From: an uncultured Candidatus Melainabacteria bacterium | Lineage (GTDB): Bacteria > Cyanobacteriota > Vampirovibrionia > Gastranaerophilales > Gastranaerophilaceae | DNA length: 64,000 bases | NCBI GenBank assembly: GCA_934717855.1 | Contig: CAKUZI010000008.1 | Coordinates: 1 to 64,000, forward strand | Reading direction: 5' to 3' | In this document: positions 25,721 to 34,512 of the stretch, in pieces | Position numbering within the stretch: position 1 is the stretch's first letter | Layout of the letters: each line of letters starts with the position of its first letter | Translations under genes and position numbers: made by a program | Notes under the pieces: model-generated | The model's input: the letters and a program-made list of their open reading frames with translations, nothing else | What the model was told of the DNA's origin: nothing | Databases searched by the model: none

Positions 25721-26407
25721 ATGACACTATTAAAGGTAATCCATAATAGTTTTCCGGAACAATCAACTAACTCTCACTTAAAACTATTGAATAATGAGCC
25801 AGAAATAAAAACCAGAGAAGAAATAGTTTATCGTAAAAACGGTAAAACAATTGATAGAATTATTGAGGTTGATGTTGTTACCGGTTTAAGATTAAAAACT
25901 ACTCATTTTGATTATTTTAATGACAAAAAAGTTCGTTCAATTGATGAATATGATAAATTTTCAGGTCAAAAAATAAGAACAATCAATTATGTTCTCTACA
26001 AATCGATTGATGAATATGATTTGGCAACCGGAAAAAAAGTTAGAACTACAAATTTTAATATAAAAGACGAAAATAAAATTTCTTCAATTCAAGAATATGA
26101 TCTTGAAACCGGTAAAATTATAAAAATACTAATATTTAAACGAGATGGAGAAACAATTAGTATAATAAAAAAAATTGATCCTGTGACAGAAAAAGTTACA
26201 AGCTGGGTAAACAACCAGCCTCAAAATTCTCAAAGAAGATTAAAAGCTCGAGAACCTCATAGGGCACAAAAAGCAGTATCTAAAATTTACGAAAATATAA
26301 AGATATCGTCAACTCAATCAAAACAAGATGATATTGCAAGATTGATTGACAATTTATACAACAAAAAAGTTAAAATAGAAAATATTAAACAAAATATTTT
26401 AACCTAG
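25721..26407 (+). CDS. Repeat protein with DUF2963-like YDxxTGK units (228 aa)
   Basis: The central part repeats a pattern of about 25-30 residues: hydrophobic-D-E-Y-D-x-x-T/S-G-x-K-I/V-R. Copies are readable at IDEYDKFSGQKIRT, IDEYDLATGKKVRT, IQEYDLETGKIIKI and IKKIDPVTEKVTSW. This resembles the DUF2963 repeats described from other bacteria. The C-terminus is Gln/Lys-rich and helical. There is no signal peptide. The gene at 63136 has related but looser repeats. It is convergent with the pigment operon and overlaps its last gene by 9 bases. The function is unknown. Confidence 0.6.
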   Translation: MTLLKVIHNSFPEQSTNSHLKLLNNEPEIKTREEIVYRKNGKTIDRIIEVDVVTGLRLKTTHFDYFNDKKVRSIDEYDKFSGQKIRTINYVLYKSIDEYDLATGKKVRTTNFNIKDENKISSIQEYDLETGKIIKILIFKRDGETISIIKKIDPVTEKVTSWVNNQPQNSQRRLKAREPHRAQKAVSKIYENIKISSTQSKQDDIARLIDNLYNKKVKIENIKQNILT

Positions 26408-27316
26408 AAAAAAGTCGTAAAAATGGTAAAGTTGCAGTGGGTATTTTTTAGTTAGGTTTTCTAAAAATTGGACATATTGGGTTTCTAATGTTTGCAGTTT
26501 TTCTTTTCTAGTGCCGAAAAAATCGAATTTTTGCAAATGAATTTTATATTTCCCGCCTTTTTCCAAAGTGCAGGCGATAAAATAAATTGGGGCATCAAGT
26601 ATTAGTGCAAATTTGAATGCGCCAATCGGAAATCCCATTTTTTGTCCTAAAAAATCAGAAATAAACATCGCATTTTCGTTATGAGCAGAAACCCTGTCGC
26701 CGGCAATGAATAAAATTTCTCCATTATCAATTTTTTCTTTTATTTCAATTGATGTTGTGACGTCAATATTATCCACTGAGTATGTTGTAATCGGATTGTC
26801 AGAAGAAATCGAATTAATAAAGTTTTTGAAAACTTGACATTGTTTTGCTTCCAAAAACAAGTTTACTTTAATGTAGTCAACAATTTCCCCTGAACGGAAA
26901 AATGCTCTCATAGCGTTGATATTGCCTAAATGTGAACATAGAAAATATATACCTTTTTTCTTTAAAAGATCGTCATAGAGCAGGTTTTTCATATTTTCAT
27001 CAGCAAAAAAAATGTCCTTAAACGGAAAATTATCTGTAAACATTTCCATTTCATCAACAAGTCCGTATGAATAGTTTAAAAAATGCTTGAAAGCTTGAAT
27101 TAAAGAACCGTTTCCGGTTGCAATTTTTAAATATTTTTGTGAACATTTTCTAACATTTGGTGCACCTAAAAAAGCAAAAAGAGTTACAAAAAAAACAATA
27201 AATTTTACAGATTTTTTTCCGATAAATTTATATATATACCAAAGCAGTAACAGGCGTTTTTTGCCTGCAGCTTGTTCTTTCATTTCAAACCATTTTTTGT
27301 TATTGTTTTTGCTCAT
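26399..27316 (-). CDS. LpxL/HtrB-like acyltransferase of the aryl-polyene-type cluster
   Basis: Lipid-A-type acyltransferases transfer acyl groups from ACP to a lipid at the inner membrane. The N-terminus has a membrane helix (about 34-52). The core SHLGNINAMRAFF near residue 128 aligns with the H-x4-D/E catalytic motif, but the acidic residue is Asn134 here. FIAGDRVS near 205 and APIYFIACTLEKGGKY near 255 match other conserved blocks. In known aryl-polyene clusters such a protein is thought to attach the polyene to a lipid carrier. It is the last gene of the minus operon. The missing acid raises doubt about normal catalysis. Confidence 0.8.
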   Translation of the reverse strand: MSKNNNKKWFEMKEQAAGKKRLLLLWYIYKFIGKKSVKFIVFFVTLFAFLGAPNVRKCSQKYLKIATGNGSLIQAFKHFLNYSYGLVDEMEMFTDNFPFKDIFFADENMKNLLYDDLLKKKGIYFLCSHLGNINAMRAFFRSGEIVDYIKVNLFLEAKQCQVFKNFINSISSDNPITTYSVDNIDVTTSIEIKEKIDNGEILFIAGDRVSAHNENAMFISDFLGQKMGFPIGAFKFALILDAPIYFIACTLEKGGKYKIHLQKFDFFGTRKEKLQTLETQYVQFLENLTKKYPLQLYHFYDFFLG

Positions 27317-27325
27317 TTTTTTACC

Positions 27326-28372
27326 TTAACAGAGTTCTAAAAGTGTATAGTCATGAACTCCAATATTTTCGTGTTTTTTAAGAATTTTTAAACCGGCTTT
27401 TTCTGCCATTTCAATCATTCGTTTTTCAGAGTACATTTTGCTGTTTCCGTTCGCCATACAAGTAAAGTATAGTGAAATATGTACCAATGAATATGTTGCT
27501 CCGTCAAAAAGTTGTTTATCCGTGAATGGTTCAAGGATAAATATTTTTGTACCTTTTTGCATTGATTTTTTGATGTTAGTTAAAATTGCAATTACTTGTT
27601 CTTCTGAAAAACAATCCAAAAACTGGCTCATAAATACAGCTCCGGAAAGTTTCGGCAATTGATCTTTCAAAACATTTACACCCAAAAAATTCAATCTGTC
27701 GTTTTTAAGATGTTTTTTAGCTTCCTCAATGTTTTCAGGCAAATCAATCATATTAACTTGACAATTTTTATCAAATTCTAAACAAGCTCTTTCAAATTTA
27801 CCGGTATTTCCGCCAATATCAAAAATTTGAGCAGGCGAATTTTCACAAATTATTTTCAAAACTTCCTCAAAACATTTGTCAGAATAAAAATGATCAAACT
27901 CAAACCAACTTTTTTTCATTTTTTCAGGCAATAGATGAAGTGCATTATAGATTGTCTCGTAATTCCCGACAAACTTTTTTAAACCGACAGGTTCTGCTTT
28001 TTCAAAGGAATTGGAAAGTTCTGAGGCTCCCAAAAAACAAACATCGTTTACAAAATTAAAATTAACTTTTGTCATTTCGTTTTGCAAAAATGCACTTCCG
28101 ACAAGACTGGTGCAGTACTTTTCTCCGATTTTGATTACAATTCCACAAGCATAAGCAACTTCTAATAATGTTTCTGTTGTATATTTTGAAGTTTTGCAAT
28201 TTTTCATAATCTCTTCAACTGTTGACGGGTTTTCTTCAATAAATTTCAATATTCCAAATTTCAGCATTGCATTAACTGCTTGAAAAGTCAGTGGTGCAAA
28301 TACTATTTTTTGTGCATCTGCAAGCGCTTTAATATGCGGAGAAATATGTCTTTTTATTCGTCTATACTTCAT
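27326..28372 (-). CDS. SAM-dependent methyltransferase with winged-helix N-terminus
   Basis: The 348 aa protein has an N-terminal winged-helix dimerisation part (about 15-110) and a Rossmann methyltransferase domain. The SAM loop FDIGGNTGKFE lies near residue 188, an acidic residue after strand 2 in MIDLPENIEEA, and a post-motif block near FLDCFSEEQVIAIL. This is the layout of O-methyltransferases acting on aromatic hydroxyls. Within a polyene cluster, methylation of the aryl head group is the natural inference. It overlaps the exporter gene by 11 bases. Confidence 0.8.
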   Translation of the reverse strand: MKYRRIKRHISPHIKALADAQKIVFAPLTFQAVNAMLKFGILKFIEENPSTVEEIMKNCKTSKYTTETLLEVAYACGIVIKIGEKYCTSLVGSAFLQNEMTKVNFNFVNDVCFLGASELSNSFEKAEPVGLKKFVGNYETIYNALHLLPEKMKKSWFEFDHFYSDKCFEEVLKIICENSPAQIFDIGGNTGKFERACLEFDKNCQVNMIDLPENIEEAKKHLKNDRLNFLGVNVLKDQLPKLSGAVFMSQFLDCFSEEQVIAILTNIKKSMQKGTKIFILEPFTDKQLFDGATYSLVHISLYFTCMANGNSKMYSEKRMIEMAEKAGLKILKKHENIGVHDYTLLELC

Positions 28373-30653
28373 TTTTGTCCTTTTTAATATTATTATTTAT
28401 TAAATTTAAACTAAAGATATATGAGCTCAAAAGTCCTAGTGCAAGAACCGTTCCGAGTGAACTAATGAGTTTAAATCCGGCAAAAGCCAATAGAGCAAAT
28501 GAAAATACGGTTGTTATGCAAGATAAAAATACTGAATCTCCGGCTTTTTCAGGATTTGTAAACCTAAATACCGAATAATCCAGCCCGAAACCGATTATCA
28601 AAAATATTGCTAAGAGGTGAAAAAGGTTTATAGGACAGCCAAACAGTCCCAAAATTCCAAATACTAAAGCCACTGCGCAAATAGATGGTAAAAGAATTTT
28701 CAATCCGGATTTTTTGTCATAAATTTTTGTGAGTAACAAATATAAAAGTCCAAAAATTGGGATTAGCAAGCCTAAGCAAACTCTTCTACAATGTTTAATT
28801 TGTGCAGAAATATCTTTTTGGAAATTTATAATTCTTACACCGTCGATTTTTTCTCCATTATAGCCTGAAACCACCATTATAGACGTGTTTTTGTCGATTA
28901 AGAAATTCTTTTTCATAAATTCAAAATCATTATTTACGCTCAAAAAATTGTTTCCATAGTTTTGACTAATCAATTGTGAACGTTTTTGAGTAGGCAAAAA
29001 TATTGCAAAATCATTAAGTTTTGCTCGGTATAATTCTTTTCGCAATGTTTGGTTTGATTTTTGGCGTTTTTCTGATTGAACATATTTGCTCAAAGCTTGG
29101 TATTCTGTACCATTGAGCATATCTGCTATTTCTTCTTCTTTTTGCAAAAGATCTTCAAGGTTATTGCCTTTTACAACAAAAATTGATGTATCGCCATTTG
29201 TTCCGGCGATTTCAGTAAACAATTTTTCTGCTTTTAGCAAAGTTTTTGGTGGAGTATACATGTTTTTTATATTGTCGTCAAAGTGAATAGGGCGCAGAAT
29301 TAGTAAAATAATTATGAATAGTGATAAAGATACAAAGATGCCAAGATGCTTGGATGCGTGGACTGTTTCGTGAGTATTAAAAATTCGGGAGAGTAGTGAA
29401 TTCATATTGTATTTATTAAGTTCAACCCCTCTCTCTGACTCTCTCCCTAGGAGAGAGAAATTTTGCCTTGCATCTAAACTATTTGTGTTGTCCGGCTTGT
29501 AATCCAAACCTATTTTCTCTAATAACGGATACCATAGCACAACAATTCCATATACTGTTACAAGTCCGGTAATCGTGAAAATTGAAATTTGTCTCAATAA
29601 AATAAAATCTGCAAATAATAAAATCAAAAAAGCACTAACTGTTGTAATCAAGCTTACAGTCAAGCTTTTGAAAATATCTTTTATTACTTCTGTCCCTGTT
29701 TTTCCCTCTTTTAATGCAACAAAATAATGCAAAGAATAATCGACACAAACACCGATTAATGTTGTTGAAAATACAAATGTCAAAATATGTATGTTTCTGA
29801 AAACCAAAGCAGTCATACAATATCCTGCATAAATTCCAAGTCCTATGCTTAACCCGATTGGAATTAGCGGGAATAAAGAGCCAAAATACCAGAATACAAG
29901 CCCGATTACAAACAATGTTGACAATATACAGATTAAATTGATTTCGAATATAGAATGACTACTCGCAAAATATGAATGAATTGGAGCACCTGTTAAGTAA
30001 ACTTTTGTTCCGTTTTTTGAGAATTCTTTTTGTAAATCAACTAGTTTTTTTACTTCTTTGTTCAAAACAGTTGGAGAAAGTGCAAGTTCTTTGTCAACGT
30101 CAAGCATGATTAAACTGTAGTATTTATCATTTAATTGAATTGGTGTAAAATTTGTTGGAGCTTGAGATTTTTCACTCAAATTCATTACAAAGTCGGTCAA
30201 AAGTAGAAAGGGATCATCTTCAATTGAACCAACAGGTGGAATGATTGGGTTGTACAATGCTTCATAAGCATTTTCTTCAACTTTGTCATATTGCTTATTT
30301 ATCAAATACTTGCGAGTTTGATTTGAAAGCAGATTATTGTGATATTTTTCATATTCTTCAATAATTTCTGTAATGTTTGCGTCAGAAGATTTCATTTTAG
30401 TTTTATCAATTTTTGCGTAAAATGTTTTTGAAACTTCTTCTGCTTTTTCAAAATCGCTACTTTCGACGATAATATTTATTTTAGCGGAAAATCTACTGCT
30501 TAAGTCGATAAGTAAATTATCGCTTTTTGATGAAAAAATTGCTTTTAGAATATTTGTTTCGGTATGCGCAGGCTTGAATGAAACCAGTACCCCAAGGGTA
30601 ACAAGAATTAGTACAAAAAGTATTCTAAATATTTTTACTAATTTGTTCTGCAT
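28362..30653 (-). CDS. MMPL/RND-family exporter of the aryl-polyene-type cluster
   Basis: The 763 aa protein has two repeats of six membrane helices with a large periplasmic loop after the first helix of each, the MMPL pattern. Helices cluster at about residues 10-28, 235-395, 433-455 and 620-755. Motifs such as TTLIGVCVDYSLHYF and LIIGFGLDYSVFRF carry the G-x-x-x-D-Y signature. The likely cargo is the polyene lipid, with the LolA-like neighbour as periplasmic carrier. A palindromic repeat is inserted in frame at about residues 392-411, in the cytoplasmic link between the two halves, where a flexible insertion is tolerated. Overlaps of 11 and 16 bases tie it to its neighbours. Confidence 0.88.
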   Translation of the reverse strand: MQNKLVKIFRILFVLILVTLGVLVSFKPAHTETNILKAIFSSKSDNLLIDLSSRFSAKINIIVESSDFEKAEEVSKTFYAKIDKTKMKSSDANITEIIEEYEKYHNNLLSNQTRKYLINKQYDKVEENAYEALYNPIIPPVGSIEDDPFLLLTDFVMNLSEKSQAPTNFTPIQLNDKYYSLIMLDVDKELALSPTVLNKEVKKLVDLQKEFSKNGTKVYLTGAPIHSYFASSHSIFEINLICILSTLFVIGLVFWYFGSLFPLIPIGLSIGLGIYAGYCMTALVFRNIHILTFVFSTTLIGVCVDYSLHYFVALKEGKTGTEVIKDIFKSLTVSLITTVSAFLILLFADFILLRQISIFTITGLVTVYGIVVLWYPLLEKIGLDYKPDNTNSLDARQNFSLLGRESERGVELNKYNMNSLLSRIFNTHETVHASKHLGIFVSLSLFIIILLILRPIHFDDNIKNMYTPPKTLLKAEKLFTEIAGTNGDTSIFVVKGNNLEDLLQKEEEIADMLNGTEYQALSKYVQSEKRQKSNQTLRKELYRAKLNDFAIFLPTQKRSQLISQNYGNNFLSVNNDFEFMKKNFLIDKNTSIMVVSGYNGEKIDGVRIINFQKDISAQIKHCRRVCLGLLIPIFGLLYLLLTKIYDKKSGLKILLPSICAVALVFGILGLFGCPINLFHLLAIFLIIGFGLDYSVFRFTNPEKAGDSVFLSCITTVFSFALLAFAGFKLISSLGTVLALGLLSSYIFSLNLINNNIKKDKNEV
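29421..29478 (-). repeat. 58-bp in-frame palindromic element (copy A) inside the MMPL gene
   Basis: It is identical at 54 of 58 positions to copy B at 36344-36401 in the ketosynthase gene. The core CTCTCTCC/GGAGAGAG forms an 8-bp stem around CTA. Both copies lie in the same orientation and reading frame, encoding LDARQxxSLLGRExERGVE. On the coding strand the other two frames contain stops. Confidence 0.85.
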
Positions 30654-31162
30654 TTAAAATGAATATCCGTAGTTCCGTTTTTGATTGTATCAATTTTAAT
30701 ATTGTTAATATCAATATTTCCTTTAATAATTATATCATGCAATTGAGAAGCTGTTACAGAGCTTTTTTTAGGTTTTAAACCAATTGTCCAATTGTTGTTT
30801 TCTTTTTTATAAAAAAGTGAAAAATTTTTATCTAAATAAGAATAATTTTTATTTGAAATTGCAACGATTACGTCATTCATTTGTTTGTTTTGAGATGATG
30901 TGTAAGAAACAGTCGATTTTATAGGATAAAGGGTTTCAAATATAGCTCCTTTCCCTTTAACAAACTGGAAATTTCCGCCTGATTTTAAAACAGCAGAACC
31001 TATATATTTTTCTTGTGTAAATTTGCAAGAAACATCTTTCAATTTTGGCATTTGACTTGAAATATTTCTGCTTGTTGATGGGTGGTTAAAAACATCATCT
31101 GATGCAAAACAAATACTCATTCCACACAAAATTATTAACAAAAAAATAAAAATTTTACGCAT
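30638..31162 (-). CDS. LolA-like outer-membrane lipoprotein carrier
   Basis: A signal peptide (MRKIFIFLLIILCGMSICFAS) precedes a LolA-type half-barrel of about 150 residues. KDVSCKFTQEKYI near residue 42 matches the family F-x-Q-x-K opening. Strands GGNFQFVKGKGAIFETLYP and a late ITASQLHDII-like segment (VTASQLHDIIIKGN) also fit. In aryl-polyene clusters a LolA homologue is thought to ferry the lipidated product across the periplasm. It overlaps the exporter by 16 bases and the thioesterase by 8, so it belongs to the same operon. It is 174 aa long. Confidence 0.8.
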   Translation of the reverse strand: MRKIFIFLLIILCGMSICFASDDVFNHPSTSRNISSQMPKLKDVSCKFTQEKYIGSAVLKSGGNFQFVKGKGAIFETLYPIKSTVSYTSSQNKQMNDVIVAISNKNYSYLDKNFSLFYKKENNNWTIGLKPKKSSVTASQLHDIIIKGNIDINNIKIDTIKNGTTDIHFKCRTN

Positions 31163-31562
31163 AATTTTTTAACCTTTCAACAAACCTTTTTGGGGCTGTA
31201 TAAACACTTTCCATAGTTTTTATGTTTACGCAAATCTGCATACTTTTTGCAGTAAAAATTTTTTCTTCGGTCTTTGCGTCAAAAATTTCATATTTAAGAT
31301 TTAAAGATGGTTCAAACTCAACAATAGTAGTCACAACTTTCAATTTTTGCATAAAAGTTGCGGGTTTAATAAACTTTAAATCCATCTTTGCAACAGGATA
31401 TGCAACCCCGTCAGCTCTCATGTCATCATAAGTATAACCTATTTTGGAAAGCAAGTCACATCTGGCGGTTTCTAAATATTTGACATAATTCCCGTGCCAA
31501 ACAACATTCATCGGGTCAAGGTCAAAAAATTGAACATCTATAAAAGTTTCACATACTGCCAT
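31155..31562 (-). CDS. Acyl-CoA/ACP thioesterase (YbgC-type hot dog)
   Basis: Hot-dog thioesterases release or edit acyl chains. The motif FFDLDPMNVVWHGNYVKYLETAR near the N-terminus has the catalytic Asp and the V-W-H-G-N-Y block of the 4HBT family. The frame extends 23 codons further upstream into the ligase gene. ATG 31562 lies 5 bases after GAGG and gives 135 aa, the family size; ATG 31565 is possible. It starts about 10 bases after the ligase stop. Its role is probably proofreading or release in polyene synthesis. Confidence 0.85.
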   Translation of the reverse strand: MAVCETFIDVQFFDLDPMNVVWHGNYVKYLETARCDLLSKIGYTYDDMRADGVAYPVAKMDLKFIKPATFMQKLKVVTTIVEFEPSLNLKYEIFDAKTEEKIFTAKSMQICVNIKTMESVYTAPKRFVERLKNYA

Positions 31563-31572
31563 CATAACCTCA

Positions 31573-32823
31573 TTATAAAACAAAAGTTCCGGAAGAAAAA
31601 GTTTTTTCATCATCTGTATATTTGTAATCAATTGAGTTTTTATTTTTTGTCAAGATGAGTTTAACTTTCATTTCCGGTTTAATTATTGATGAAAATTTTA
31701 CTTTTTTTGTTTTTTGTGGAACAAAATTTAAGTTGAAAATATCTCTTGCAAACTCTTTTGCAAAAAACAGTTGCACAACCCCGGGAAGAATTGGAAAGTC
31801 AGGGAAATGTCCTTTGAAAAAGTTGCTGTTTTTTGGAAAAATTAGAGAAATTTCTGCGTTCAGTCCGTCATTTTCAAGCTTGATGATATTTGGATAAGTC
31901 ACATTTGTATTGAACCATTCTTTAATCCTTGCGCCATCAATTTTCCCACGTTCATTTGTCGGCAAGTTAGTTAAAAAACGCCACTTTTTTGGGGTAATTA
32001 TATTGAAAGGAGCAGATTTTTTTATTGCTTTTACCAATTCTAATTTTCCAAAATTTTCGAGTAACTTTTCCCCTTCATTATTCAATATAATTGCTGAACA
32101 AAGTTTATCGCCAAGTTTAAGGCAATATGATTTTTTAACTAAGTTACTTTTGTTTAAATCTCTTTCGATTTCATCTAAGGAAATTCGTTTTTCTTGAATT
32201 TTTACAATTCTATCGTTACGTCCTTTTACAATAAATCCGTCTTCAAAAAACTCTAATTCATCGTTTAATTCCAATTCAGGTTCATCAAAATATGGTGAAG
32301 AAATTGTATTGTTTATGTATTTTACGTTTTCAAAAAATTGTAATTTTGCATTATGTTTTTGTCTGTATGCGATAACACCGGCTTCTGTACTTCCGTAGAT
32401 TTCTGTTACACCTTTTGAGATTTTTTCTAAGTATTCAAAAATCTTGTCATCAAGCATTGCGCCGGCTGAAATAATCATTTCGGGTTTGTGTTTGAATGTG
32501 TAATTGTATTTTGCTAACTTTTCCAAAAAAGACGGAGTTGATACAAAAACAAATTTTTCATAATCTTTTATATCTTCCGGATACACAACTCTTTCGCTGT
32601 CAACTTTACAGTTTAAGGCTTTCGGGAGCATTACCGTAAAAGTTGTTCCATACATAAATTCATTGCTGACGGTAGATACAAAAATTGTGTCAGGTGAAAA
32701 ATTGAAAAATTTTGCCAAATCACAACTTTCGGCAAACAGACACTTCTTGCTTTTAACAATAGTTTTGGGTTCTCCGGTAGAACCCGATGTATGGAAAATA
32801 AATTGTTTGTCATTTTCTATCAT
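31573..32823 (-). CDS. Starter-unit AMP-ligase fused to a FabZ/FabA-like dehydratase
   Basis: Residues about 1-300 belong to the adenylate-forming family. The phosphate-binding motif FHTSGSTGEPKT is already at residue 10, followed by EIYGSTEAG near 143, a GRNDRIVKIQEKRIS hinge near 203 and a final GKIDGARI with the lysine. Residues about 310-416 are a hot-dog domain with FFKGHFPDFPILPGVVQLF, the FabZ-type H-x6-P motif. Free-standing ligase and dehydratase genes are adjacent in known aryl-polyene clusters, so this is a fusion of the two. The ligase lacks the usual 100 or more residues before the TSGSTG motif. The start overlaps the membrane-protein gene by 14 bases. Confidence 0.82.
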   Translation of the reverse strand: MIENDKQFIFHTSGSTGEPKTIVKSKKCLFAESCDLAKFFNFSPDTIFVSTVSNEFMYGTTFTVMLPKALNCKVDSERVVYPEDIKDYEKFVFVSTPSFLEKLAKYNYTFKHKPEMIISAGAMLDDKIFEYLEKISKGVTEIYGSTEAGVIAYRQKHNAKLQFFENVKYINNTISSPYFDEPELELNDELEFFEDGFIVKGRNDRIVKIQEKRISLDEIERDLNKSNLVKKSYCLKLGDKLCSAIILNNEGEKLLENFGKLELVKAIKKSAPFNIITPKKWRFLTNLPTNERGKIDGARIKEWFNTNVTYPNIIKLENDGLNAEISLIFPKNSNFFKGHFPDFPILPGVVQLFFAKEFARDIFNLNFVPQKTKKVKFSSIIKPEMKVKLILTKNKNSIDYKYTDDEKTFSSGTFVL

Positions 32824-33226
32824 ATTTTGCTCTCAAAATAATTCGTACTATGTATTCTACCCCGAACATTATTCCAAGTGCAACATATGAAATACAAGCA
32901 TTGTAAAGTTCCCAAATTTTTGCCGGCATGAATACTGTTGCAATAGAGATTGAAAGGTTTATGAACATAAAAACGCACCAAACATAAGTGAGTTTTCGTG
33001 TATAATTTCTGCTGAAACCGGTTAATTCTCCATCCATTTTTTTTGCAATTTTTTGGATAATTGTTTCTTTGCAAAATAGAGATGAAAAAAAAGCGCAAAA
33101 TATAAAAGAATTTACTATAACAGGATAAAATTTTAATACATAAATTTTGCTGAAATGAAACAATAAAACAACGCATATTGTTCCTATAAATGGAAATAAT
33201 GATTTCAATTTTTTCAGGTTAGTCAT
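32810..33226 (-). CDS. COG4648-type membrane protein of the aryl-polyene-type cluster
   Basis: The 138 aa protein has four predicted membrane helices (about 10-27, 33-50, 80-102 and 108-130) and a central ELTGFSRNYTRKLTYVWCVFM segment, which is the most conserved part of this family. Members are found almost only in aryl-polyene gene clusters, next to the AMP-ligase; the biochemical role is unknown. It lies between the second ketosynthase and the ligase, overlapping the latter by 14 bases, which supports the operon and cluster type. Confidence 0.75.
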   Translation of the reverse strand: MTNLKKLKSLFPFIGTICVVLLFHFSKIYVLKFYPVIVNSFIFCAFFSSLFCKETIIQKIAKKMDGELTGFSRNYTRKLTYVWCVFMFINLSISIATVFMPAKIWELYNACISYVALGIMFGVEYIVRIILRAKYDRK

Positions 33227-33282
33227 AAATATATTATGATATAAATATATTGTGAAGTGAACAAATGAATAAAAAATTAAAT

Positions 33283-34512
33283 CTAGTTTGAGAATTTCTT
33301 AAATATCAATGATGTATTTATTCCTCCGAAAGCAAAGTTGTTTGACATAATGTAATTTGTTTTTATTTCTCGTCCTTGTCCTTGAATATAATCAAGATTT
33401 CCACATTCCGGATCTATTTCTGTCAGGTTTAATGTTGGATGGAACCAGCCTCTGTTCATCATTTCAATACTTAAAATTGCCTCGATTGCTCCACAAGCAC
33501 CGAGAGTGTGGCCGGTGTAGCTTTTTGTAGAACTTGTTGGAACTTTGCGTTTGAAAATTTCTTCCGTCGCGTTAGTTTCTGCAATATCACCTTGTAATGT
33601 TGCAGTCCCGTGTGCATTTATATAACCAATTTCGTCAGGTGAAATATTTGCACATTTTAATGCTAAGTCGAGTGCTCTTCCCATTGTTTTTCTGTTAGGG
33701 TTTGTAATATGTGTGCCGTCTGTGCTTGTGCCAAAACCAATAATTTCTGCGTAAATCTTTGCTCCGCGAGCTTTTGCGTGTTCATATTCTTCTAAAATTA
33801 ATGTTCCTGCGCCTTCGCCCAAAACAAGTCCGTCACGTTTTTTGTCAAATGGTGACGGGGATAATTTTGGAGTATCGTTTTTTAAACTTGTTGCATAAAG
33901 TGTGTCGAAAATAGCAATTTCTGTCGGGTGCATTTCGTCTCCGCCACCTGCAATCATAACTGTTTCATATCCGTTTTTGATTGCTTCGTATGCATAACCA
34001 ATTCCCATAGAACCTGATGTACATGCTGTTGATGTTGGGATTAATCTTCCGATTGTTTTGAAATACAATGAAATATTTACAGTAGTGGTTTGAGCCATCA
34101 TTTTTACGTAAGAACCTGAGTTTAAGCCTTTAACTTCTTTATCAACTTGCATTCCGTAAAAATCAATAATAGCGTCTAAAGAACCCGCAGAAGATCCATA
34201 ACTTACACCTGTTTCGCCGTTTGTAATAATTTCATCTCCCAAAAGTCCGGCATCTGCAAGAGCAAGTTCTGCTGTTCTCACTGCCATAATTGAAACAGGC
34301 CCCATTGTCCGAAGAACTTTTCTATTGTACGTTGGTGGAATTTCAAAATTTTTGACATGTGCTGAAAGTCGAGTGTTAAGTCTTTTGTATTGGTCTAACT
34401 TTGTATCATATTCTATACAATTTTCTAATTTTTGCAAACCGTCAAATGCTGTTTTAATATCACAACCTAAAGGGCTTGCAAGTGCCATTCCGGTAACAAC
34501 TACACGCTTCAT
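33283..34512 (-). CDS. Beta-ketoacyl-ACP synthase (KS II type) of the aryl-polyene-type cluster
   Basis: This condensing enzyme has an intact Cys-His-His triad: C164 in TSTACTSGS, H301 in NAHGTAT and H335 in YTGHTLGA. The 409 aa length and glycine-rich NFAFGGINTSLIF ending are normal for FabF-type enzymes. It is the second ketosynthase of the cluster and overlaps the ketoreductase gene by 4 bases, so the two are translationally coupled. It carries no in-frame repeats, in contrast to the first ketosynthase. It probably elongates or pairs with the chain-length-factor-like protein encoded at 37003. Confidence 0.9.
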   Translation of the reverse strand: MKRVVVTGMALASPLGCDIKTAFDGLQKLENCIEYDTKLDQYKRLNTRLSAHVKNFEIPPTYNRKVLRTMGPVSIMAVRTAELALADAGLLGDEIITNGETGVSYGSSAGSLDAIIDFYGMQVDKEVKGLNSGSYVKMMAQTTTVNISLYFKTIGRLIPTSTACTSGSMGIGYAYEAIKNGYETVMIAGGGDEMHPTEIAIFDTLYATSLKNDTPKLSPSPFDKKRDGLVLGEGAGTLILEEYEHAKARGAKIYAEIIGFGTSTDGTHITNPNRKTMGRALDLALKCANISPDEIGYINAHGTATLQGDIAETNATEEIFKRKVPTSSTKSYTGHTLGACGAIEAILSIEMMNRGWFHPTLNLTEIDPECGNLDYIQGQGREIKTNYIMSNNFAFGGINTSLIFKKFSN

